A stretch of 5,200 bases of DNA from Bacteroidota bacterium (GTDB taxonomy: Bacteria > Bacteroidota > Rhodothermia > Rhodothermales > UBA10348). Positions 1 through 5,200 of this stretch are shown one piece after another. The translations under genes and the position numbers were made by a program. Below the pieces are notes generated by a model. That model had not been told where the DNA came from. It saw nothing but the letters and a program-made list of their open reading frames with translations, and made no database searches. The DNA lies in the NCBI GenBank assembly GCA_022571135.1, contig JACZYK010000215.1, forward strand, positions 1 through 5,200, in the 5' to 3' direction. How positions within the stretch are numbered: position 1 is the stretch's first letter; the number at the start of each line of letters is the position of its first letter.

Positions 1-14
1 ATGATCCACATTAT

Positions 15-38
15 CTGTCTCAGGACTGTGTCAGAGAC
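15..38. repeat. Short degenerate repeats beside the array
   Basis: The stretch reads as two loose copies, CTGTCTCAGGA (15-25) and CTGTGTCAGAGA (26-37), just before GTGTCAAAAAGA at the start of repeat copy 1. GTCTC (17-21) and GAGAC (34-38) also form an inverted pair. It may be a worn remnant of the same repeat, but the match is weak. Confidence 0.25.
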
Positions 39-106
39 GTGTCAAAAAGACACTTGGTGGAAGAAGATGAGGACTTAGACTTGGCGCGAGTCCGGTCGAT
101 CCGAGG
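39..106. repeat. Structured tandem repeat, copy 1 (68 bp)
   Basis: First full copy of a repeat lying past the 3' end of the operon. It differs from copy 2 by four substitutions and a 3-bp insertion (an extra AAG in the GAAGAAGATG stretch). A 37-bp block (63-99) is identical in both. It contains three short inverted repeats: GTGTC-N5-GACAC (39-53), GACTTG-GCG-CGAGTC (78-92, with one G-T pair) and CGG-TCGAT-CCG (93-103). No open reading frame of note crosses it. The family is not recognised. Confidence 0.85.
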
Positions 107-171
107 GTGTCAAACGGACACGTGGTGGAAGATGAGGACTTAGACTTGGCGCGAGTCCGGTCGAGCCGAGG
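107..171. repeat. Structured tandem repeat, copy 2 (65 bp)
   Basis: Second full copy, directly adjoining the first. The same three inverted repeats appear: GTGTC-N5-GACAC (107-121), GACTTG-GCG-CGAGTC (143-157) and CGG-TCGAG-CCG (158-168). Three of the four substitutions from copy 1 fall in hairpin loops (two at 115-116, one at 165) and none falls in a stem. Confidence 0.85.
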
Positions 172-204
172 GTGTCAAACGGACACGTGTTCGAAGACGC
201 GGAG
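172..204. repeat. Decayed third repeat copy
   Basis: The first 18 bases (172-189) match the start of copy 2 exactly, including the GTGTC-N5-GACAC dyad. Similarity then fades through GAAGA and GGA matches until about 204, and the rest of the unit is missing. The remaining 205-243, up to the regulator's stop codon, shows only a small GGATATCC palindrome (212-219) and no T-run terminator. Confidence 0.65.
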
Positions 205-243
205 TGAGACGGGATATCCTGCCGGCCGAATCGAGAACCCAGA

Positions 244-1929
244 TCAGTTGAGATCGTGCTCGGCCAGGCGACGATAGAAGGTGGCCCGACTGATACCCAG
301 AAGCTCGGCAGCTTCCTTGCGGTTTCCCCTTGTGTGCTGAAGCGCGGCTTCGATGCGATCCTTCTCCGAACCGGCCACCGACTCCAGACCTGGAGGCAGG
401 CTCGCATCATCGCGAATCTCCGGGGGAAGCGCCTGTTTCTGGAGAATCGCACCTTGGGTTCTCAGGACCGCATACTCGATCGCATTGCGGAGTTCGCGTA
501 CGTTTCCCGGCCAGGGGTAGTCGATGAGACAGCGAATCGCATCTTTACCAATGTCATGGATTTCGTGGCCGATTCGAGCGCTGGCCTGGGTCAAAAATGC
601 CTGCAACAGGATAGGAATATCGGACTGGTGCTCACGCAGGGGCGGCAAGTCAATTCTCGCCACCCGAATGCGATAGAGCAGGTCTACGCGAAACCTGCCG
701 GCCTCCACTTCGGCCGGTAGATTCCGATGGGATGCGGCGACGATTCGGACATCGACCTTACGGGGCTTGGTTTCCCCGACCCGCGTTACCGTCCTCTCTT
801 CGAGCACCCGAAGCAGATTGACCTGTACGTCCAGAGGGATGTCTCCGATTTCATCCAGAAAAAGCGTACCTCCGTCGGCTACGCCGAAAAGCCCTTTCTC
901 ATCGCTTACCGCACCGGTAAACGCACCACGTTTGTGGCCGAATAGCTGACTCGCTGCAAGCGCTTCGGTCAGTGCGGCGCAATTAACAGCGACAAACGGT
1001 TTCTGGCTTCGATGGCTGGATTTGTGAATGGCTCTGGCAACGAGCTCTTTGCCGGTCCCGGTCTCTCCCCCGATCAGAACCGTAGTGTCCACGCTTGCGA
1101 CGGCCTCGATCTGCTGAAAGACCGACCGCATCGCTTCACTCTCTCCAATGAGATCATGGAAATGTGCTCTGTGGTCCAGTTGACGGCGAAGGTCATATAC
1201 TTCCGTGACATCGTAGAAGACGAATATCCGCCGGTCTGGATTTCTCGGATCTATCTGGACGTCTACTTCCATCCTGTACTGCCTGCCTCTAGGCAGGGAG
1301 ACTTTGACGGGAAGTCGTTCATGTTTTTCGTCGTCGCCCGTGACCAACCTCCGGAGTTCGCGGATGGTTTCTTTCGGAAACGGAAACGCGTCGTGCCAGA
1401 GCTGACCCAGACCCTCATCCTCCTCATAACCCAGGAGACGCCTTGCAACGCGGCTGAAGAACGTCATGCACCCGGAATCATCCGTGATTGCCGTGCCGAT
1501 TTGAAGACCGTCCAGTATCAGTTCGAGGTCGTCCCGGCTCTGCTGGAGATTGTGGTGCGATGAATGCTTGGTCAGCGCAACCTCGATGGTGGCTCTGAGT
1601 TCGCGCTCCTGAAAAGGTTTCAATATGTACCCGAAGGGACCCGTCTCCTTAGCCCTCGACAGGGTTGCTTCGTCTCCGAAGGCGGTGAGGAATATGACCG
1701 GAACGTCAATCCGGGTTCTTATTTCGCGGGCCGCTTCGATGCCGTCCATCGGACCTTCGAGACGCACGTCCATGAGGAGCAGATCGGGCTCCAGTTCAAT
1801 CGCCCGCTCGACGGCCTTCTCGCCCGACGAGACGGTTTCGACAACCTCATACCCGAGTTGTTCGAGATGGTAACGCAGTTCGAGGGCTGTGATAACCTCG
1901 TCTTCGACAATTAGAACTTTTGGCGGCAT
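244..1929 (-). CDS. Sigma54-dependent response regulator (REC-PAS-AAA+-Fis HTH), NtrC-like
   Basis: Cytoplasmic transcriptional activator of 561 residues, about 100 longer than a standard NtrC-type protein because a PAS-like module is inserted. The REC domain (3-122) has the acidic pair Glu9/Asp10, phosphoacceptor Asp54, Thr82 and Lys104. Its LGYEV, MDGIEAA and GYILKPF motifs resemble stand-alone receivers paired with HisKA_2 kinases. Residues 125-250 form a coiled linker and PAS-like fold (ILDGLQIGTAITDD; ending VFYDVTEV). The AAA+ domain (258-490) has Walker A GETGTGKE (288-295), GAFTGA (335-340), Walker B TLFLDEIG (355-362), the arginine-finger region FRVDLLYRI (413-421) and WPGNVREL (473-480). 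The Fis-type helix-turn-helix is at 520-561 (RKEAAELLGIS then TFYRRL). The intact GAFTGA supports sigma54 contact. Two usually conserved acidic positions differ: Gln328 in QLFGH and Val415 in FRVDL. The start lies 2 nt after the kinase stop, so the genes are co-transcribed and probably translationally coupled. Targets are unknown. Confidence 0.95.
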   Translation of the reverse strand: MPPKVLIVEDEVITALELRYHLEQLGYEVVETVSSGEKAVERAIELEPDLLLMDVRLEGPMDGIEAAREIRTRIDVPVIFLTAFGDEATLSRAKETGPFGYILKPFQERELRATIEVALTKHSSHHNLQQSRDDLELILDGLQIGTAITDDSGCMTFFSRVARRLLGYEEDEGLGQLWHDAFPFPKETIRELRRLVTGDDEKHERLPVKVSLPRGRQYRMEVDVQIDPRNPDRRIFVFYDVTEVYDLRRQLDHRAHFHDLIGESEAMRSVFQQIEAVASVDTTVLIGGETGTGKELVARAIHKSSHRSQKPFVAVNCAALTEALAASQLFGHKRGAFTGAVSDEKGLFGVADGGTLFLDEIGDIPLDVQVNLLRVLEERTVTRVGETKPRKVDVRIVAASHRNLPAEVEAGRFRVDLLYRIRVARIDLPPLREHQSDIPILLQAFLTQASARIGHEIHDIGKDAIRCLIDYPWPGNVRELRNAIEYAVLRTQGAILQKQALPPEIRDDASLPPGLESVAGSEKDRIEAALQHTRGNRKEAAELLGISRATFYRRLAEHDLN

Positions 1930-1931
1930 GG

Positions 1932-4900
1932 CTAGGTGTATGCGATCTCGTCAACAGCGACCGAGGACGTCGTATATCGATCCACGGGAAACGTCACCTG
2001 GAAGAGACTGCCCTTCTTTCCGTCGATGCAAAGGTCCGTGGCCTGGAATTCACCTCCCAGTCTGTCGACGAGGGCGACCACAAGACTGAGACCCAGCGAG
2101 TTACCCACTCCCGGTTCGAATCCCGGAGGAAGACCACAACCGTCATCCTCCACGTTCATGAGGTAGTGAGAGTCCTCGCGTGTAAAGATAACGGATAGAT
2201 TTCCGGTCTCGCCATTCACAAATGCGTGCCGCAGGGCATTGGAGACAAGTTCGGTGACGATCAGCCCACAGGGTATCGCCTGATCCACGTCCAGATGGCT
2301 GACGTCCGTTTCGACAACCAGATTGATGTGGTCCTGGGTCAAGTCATACGAACGGAGGAGCTGTTCTGTTATACCCTTCAGATAGCCTTTGAAATCCAAT
2401 TCGGCCAGTTCATCGGATTGGTATAGCCGCTCGTGGATCATCGAAATCGAATAGATACGATCGCGGCACTCCTGGAACAACGCGCGTGTTTTCGGATCGC
2501 GGATCTGCTTCGACTGGAGCTGGAGAAGGCTCGATATCATCTGCAGATTGTTCTTGACACGGTGATGAACCTCGCGCAACAATACGTCTTTTTCCCGGAG
2601 CGAGTTTTTGAGCTCTTCGGTTTTGGCTTCCACTAGTTTTTTCGCGGCCTGTAGATCGCGTGTCCTCGTTTCGACCATCTCCTCGAGCTGGCGTTTTCTG
2701 AGCGTCAGATTCCGTACTCTGACGGCGTGCCCGACGACGACGAGTCCGATGATCAGGCCTGCGATGAGAATCCAGAACAGAGCCGTCTGATAGTAGAAGG
2801 GGGCGACCGTGAAGGCCAGAATGGCGCCGGATTCGTTCCAGACGCCGTCGTTGTTCATCGCGGTCACGTGAAAAATGTACGTTCCCGGATCCACGTTCGT
2901 GAACGTTGCGGCACGCTGATCTCCGGCCGCCACCCACTCGTCCTCGTAGCCTTCCAGCCGGTAACGGTAACGAACCGCTTCCGGATCGATGAGGCTGAGC
3001 CCGGCATAATGGAACTCGATCCGTTTCATGCCCGGAGCCAGTTCCATGGCTCCCCTGAGATTCGCCGGCACATTATCTACGAGTACTTCCTGAATCAGCA
3101 CCGGGGGAACGATCTCGTTGCGGCGAAGATCTCCCGGATCGATGACAGCGGCTCCGGCGACCGATGGGAACCAGAGTCGGCCGTCTCTGCCCTTCCAGCC
3201 AGCCGGCTGCACTCCGCCGTTTATTTCCCGGCTCTTCAGGCCGTCGTCCGTTCCGAACACGTCGGAGTGCACGGCGTTACTGATCCCGCGAGCCACATCG
3301 TCGAACTCGGACTTTGCAATCCTGAATACTCCGCGATTGCACCCCATCCAGAGATATCCGTAGTCGTCTTCGAGGATCTGGAAAATTATATCGTCGAACA
3401 GGCCGTCTCGACGTGTGAAGGTTAGAAACTGGCCGTCGGTGTACCTGGTCAGGCCTCCTCCGCGCGTACCGATCCAGATGGTCCCCGATTCATCTATGTG
3501 CAGAGCTGAAATCTTATTGCTCCCAAGGCCGTCGTCCGTCGTAAAATGGGTAAATCGACCATTGTTGAGCCGGTTGAGTCCCTTGGAGTACGTACCGATC
3601 CAAATGGCACCGCTGCTGTCTTCCGCGATAGCCGTGATGTCTTTTTCCGACAGGCCATCCTCGACCGTATACGACGTGATCCCGGAATCATCGATTCTGT
3701 TCAGTCCATCGCCCGTCCCTACCCACAGACTCCCGTCCGAAGAGGTGTAGAGCGCATAGATAGAGTTGCTCGTCAGACCGTCCGACGTGCTGTAATTCAG
3801 GATGCGACCGTTCCTTAAGCGATTGAGGCCATCGTCCAGCGTGCCGATCCACAGATTACCCCGACCGTCTTCGGACACGCTCGTGATCACATCGCTGGAT
3901 AATCCGTCGGCTGTAGTGATCGACTCGACGGATCCGTTTCGGAGCCGGCTGACGCCGCCTCCGAACGTTCCAACCCAGACGGTGCCTTGGGAATCTTCAA
4001 AAATAGTGGTGACGGCGTCGCCTGCGAGACCTTCACTCTCGGACCACGTCGTAAAGGCGGCGTCCCTCAAACGGTTGAGTCCACCGTAGGCCATCCCGAT
4101 CCACAAGCTGCCTTCGCGATCCTCAACGAGAGACAGGACTCGTTCTGCGGAGAGGCCGTCGGCCGGCGTAAAAGCGTCAAACCTGTTTTCGTGGAAGCGA
4201 ACCAGCCCGGCCTGATCGAGGCCGAACCAGAGGCTCCCCGTGCGGTCTTGCGTGATGGCCCAGACGATTTCTGATGGCCAACCGTCTTCCGGCCCAAGTC
4301 GAGTCGCGGTCCCGTCGTCGATGCGAAACAGTCCGGCGTGCGTGCCCACCCATATAACCTCGGAGCGATCGAGGTAGATGGTCTGGACGAAGTCGTCTCG
4401 AAGTCCGTCTACATACTCGAAAGTCCGTGTGCTTCCCGGTGGTGAAACGACGAGTCCGGTACTCGTGCCGATCCAGACAGCTCCCGAATCGTCTACTTCA
4501 ATGGTCTGAATTTTACTGGAGAGACCCGCATCTTCTCCAAAATTGTCGCAGCCGAACCGGGTACACGCGAACAGCCCGGCCTCCCAGGTGCCGATCCACA
4601 ACGTACCGTCCATGCTCTGCGCAATCGTGCTGACGTTCTCGCCTTTCGGGCCTGTGTCCACGTCGAAAGGGGTAAACACCCCGTCAGTATACCGAACGAG
4701 GCCACCTCCATCCGTACCTATCCATAACGTCCCTTCCGAATCTTCGTACAGGGCCAGGACATTGTGGCTCTGTTCCAGTGCGGGCGTGTTGCTTCTATCG
4801 AAGATCACAAAGTCGCGCCCGTCGAAACGCGCCAGGCCTTCCTCCGTGCCCAGCCAGAGATAGCCGTCGATCGACTGCAGAACGACCTGGACGGTGTTCT

Positions 4901-5051
4901 GCGGGAGTCCTTCGTCAAATCCCCAGACGTCGTGGAGGAGTTGCGTTATGGCTTTCTCCGGATCCAGGGTCTGAATATGACCGGTTGCGAGCGAGAGCAA
5001 ACTCGGCAGGAGGAGACCCATGAGAATGATGCGACGCAGAACGCGATCCAT
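1932..5051 (-). CDS. Periplasmic-sensing histidine kinase: 14-blade propeller, Y_Y_Y domain, HisKA_2/HATPase_c
   Basis: Membrane sensor kinase of 1039 residues, expected to bind an extracytoplasmic ligand and phosphorylate the regulator encoded next. Residues 1-24 form a signal peptide (Arg-rich start, Leu-rich core, possible cleavage after ATG at 22-24). Fourteen blade motifs of the LW(I/V)GT type start at residues 65, 109, 151, 192, 233, 274, 316, 358, 400, 442, 483, 525, 567 and 626, mostly 41-42 residues apart. A Y_Y_Y domain (about 670-750; YRYRLEGYEDEW, then PGTYIFHV) precedes one membrane helix (about 755-776) and a charged coiled coil (780-825). The H-box EVHHRVKNNLQ has His829/His830; His830, next to RVKNN, is the expected phosphoacceptor by family analogy. 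The ATPase shows an N-box (Asn938), G1 (DDGCG, 969-973) and a SLGLSL G2 region. All catalytic boxes look intact. The architecture resembles the sensor half of Bacteroides hybrid systems, but has no fused receiver or AraC domain. The first ATG is chosen because it gives the full signal peptide; no Shine-Dalgarno is visible. The ligand is unknown. Confidence 0.95.
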   Translation of the reverse strand: MDRVLRRIILMGLLLPSLLSLATGHIQTLDPEKAITQLLHDVWGFDEGLPQNTVQVVLQSIDGYLWLGTEEGLARFDGRDFVIFDRSNTPALEQSHNVLALYEDSEGTLWIGTDGGGLVRYTDGVFTPFDVDTGPKGENVSTIAQSMDGTLWIGTWEAGLFACTRFGCDNFGEDAGLSSKIQTIEVDDSGAVWIGTSTGLVVSPPGSTRTFEYVDGLRDDFVQTIYLDRSEVIWVGTHAGLFRIDDGTATRLGPEDGWPSEIVWAITQDRTGSLWFGLDQAGLVRFHENRFDAFTPADGLSAERVLSLVEDREGSLWIGMAYGGLNRLRDAAFTTWSESEGLAGDAVTTIFEDSQGTVWVGTFGGGVSRLRNGSVESITTADGLSSDVITSVSEDGRGNLWIGTLDDGLNRLRNGRILNYSTSDGLTSNSIYALYTSSDGSLWVGTGDGLNRIDDSGITSYTVEDGLSEKDITAIAEDSSGAIWIGTYSKGLNRLNNGRFTHFTTDDGLGSNKISALHIDESGTIWIGTRGGGLTRYTDGQFLTFTRRDGLFDDIIFQILEDDYGYLWMGCNRGVFRIAKSEFDDVARGISNAVHSDVFGTDDGLKSREINGGVQPAGWKGRDGRLWFPSVAGAAVIDPGDLRRNEIVPPVLIQEVLVDNVPANLRGAMELAPGMKRIEFHYAGLSLIDPEAVRYRYRLEGYEDEWVAAGDQRAATFTNVDPGTYIFHVTAMNNDGVWNESGAILAFTVAPFYYQTALFWILIAGLIIGLVVVGHAVRVRNLTLRKRQLEEMVETRTRDLQAAKKLVEAKTEELKNSLREKDVLLREVHHRVKNNLQMISSLLQLQSKQIRDPKTRALFQECRDRIYSISMIHERLYQSDELAELDFKGYLKGITEQLLRSYDLTQDHINLVVETDVSHLDVDQAIPCGLIVTELVSNALRHAFVNGETGNLSVIFTREDSHYLMNVEDDGCGLPPGFEPGVGNSLGLSLVVALVDRLGGEFQATDLCIDGKKGSLFQVTFPVDRYTTSSVAVDEIAYT

Positions 5052-5068
5052 GGTTGGCGGTCAGTTTT

Positions 5069-5081
5069 ATACTATAAGTAT
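5069..5081. promoter_or_regulatory. 13-bp palindrome over the candidate -10 box
   Basis: The sequence ATACT-ATA-AGTAT is a perfect inverted repeat with 5-bp arms and a 3-bp centre. It covers the candidate -10 hexamer of the kinase gene. A protein bound here would block the promoter, so it could be an operator. AT-rich DNA also produces such symmetry by chance, so this is tentative. Confidence 0.3.
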
Positions 5082-5098
5082 CGTACAGGCGGTGACAT
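5071..5098 (-). promoter_or_regulatory. Candidate housekeeping promoter of the operon
   Basis: On the minus strand, TATAGT (5071-5076) matches 5 of 6 bases of the TATAAT -10 consensus. ATGTCA (5093-5098), 16 bp upstream, matches 4 of 6 bases of TTGACA. Transcription would start near 5064 and leave a leader of roughly a dozen bases before the ATG at 5051. The -35 match is modest, and the lineage may not use the E. coli consensus. A competing candidate lies further upstream: TTGACT at 5186-5191 with TAAATA (17 bp spacer) or GATAAA (15 bp spacer). Confidence 0.35.
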
Positions 5099-5118
5099 CT
5101 CGAACTCAAAAACCACTC

Positions 5119-5136
5119 CTAAAATCGCGATTAGAG
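5119..5136. promoter_or_regulatory. Palindrome AATCGCGATT upstream of the operon
   Basis: A perfect 10-bp palindrome at 5123-5132 is flanked by matching CT (5119-5120) and AG (5135-5136), giving an interrupted 18-bp dyad. It sits about 25 bp upstream of the candidate -35 box, where an activator or autoregulator could bind. The protein that binds it, if any, is unknown. Confidence 0.3.
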
Positions 5137-5138
5137 AG

Positions 5139-5167
5139 AATATTTGTTAACAAGCAGGTAAATATTT
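5139..5167. promoter_or_regulatory. AATATTT repeats around a TTGTTAACAA palindrome
   Basis: AATATTT occurs at 5139-5145 and again at 5161-5167, 22 bp apart, which is about two helical turns. A perfect 10-bp palindrome TTGTTAACAA (5144-5153) lies between them. The block is much richer in A and T than the coding DNA. It may be a regulator binding region or an UP-like element for this operon or for a divergent gene beyond 5200. Function is inferred only from position and symmetry. Confidence 0.25.
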
Positions 5168-5200
5168 ATCCATTCCGTGTGCAAAAGTCAAAATAAATCG

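Noticed and set aside
1..75. Small open frame of 25 codons starting at the left edge
   Set aside because: It runs into the repeat unit, stops at a TAG inside it, has no ribosome site and shows no protein-like features.
39..189. CRISPR array
   Set aside because: The repeats adjoin directly, without unique spacers of constant length, and no cas gene is nearby.
172..243. Rho-independent terminator after the regulator gene
   Set aside because: The nearest hairpin downstream of the stop (GTGTC-N5-GACAC) has only a 5-bp stem and is followed by CCTCGGC rather than a T-run.
1012..1563. Open frame on the plus strand (183 codons) inside the regulator gene
   Set aside because: It is antisense to the PAS and AAA+ regions, has no family motifs and no promoter or ribosome site of its own.
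2727..3425. Long open frame on the plus strand (232 codons) inside the kinase gene
   Set aside because: It lies antisense to the Y_Y_Y domain and last propeller blades, and its translation shows no recognisable domain. The opposite strand is convincingly coding, so this is a shadow frame.
5052..5200. Sigma54 promoter for autoactivation of the operon
   Set aside because: Every GG on the minus strand and the likely GG sites on the plus strand were checked; none is followed by GC after 10 bases.

Overview
The window holds one complete two-gene operon on the minus strand, a short AT-rich upstream region (about 5052-5200), and a repeat-bearing 3' flank (1-243). The organism is bacterial, with moderately GC-rich coding DNA. 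Large 'two-component regulator propeller' sensors, and the lack of a clear Shine-Dalgarno before either gene, point to a Bacteroidota/Rhodothermota-type lineage. Acidobacteriota or another phylum using the same sensors is also possible. No marker gene in the window settles this.

Gene 1 (5051 to 1932) encodes a 1039-residue sensor histidine kinase. Its order is signal peptide, 14 propeller-blade repeats (two seven-bladed propellers expected), Y_Y_Y domain, one membrane helix, coiled coil, HisKA_2-type histidine box and HATPase_c. Gene 2 (1929 to 244) begins after 2 nt and encodes a 561-residue response regulator: REC, PAS-like linker domain, sigma54-type AAA+ ATPase with an intact GAFTGA loop, and a C-terminal Fis-type helix-turn-helix. 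The pair should sense an extracytoplasmic signal, possibly a glycan by analogy with Bacteroides hybrid two-component systems, and switch on sigma54 promoters. No target gene lies in the window and I found no GG-N10-GC promoter next to the operon, so the regulon is probably elsewhere.

The least explained part is the 3' flank. It carries two adjacent copies of a 65-68 bp repeat and a decaying third copy. Each full copy contains three short inverted repeats, led by GTGTC-N5-GACAC. This resembles a REP-like structured intergenic repeat, but I cannot assign it to a family. The upstream region has several short palindromes, one of which overlaps the best -10 candidate.
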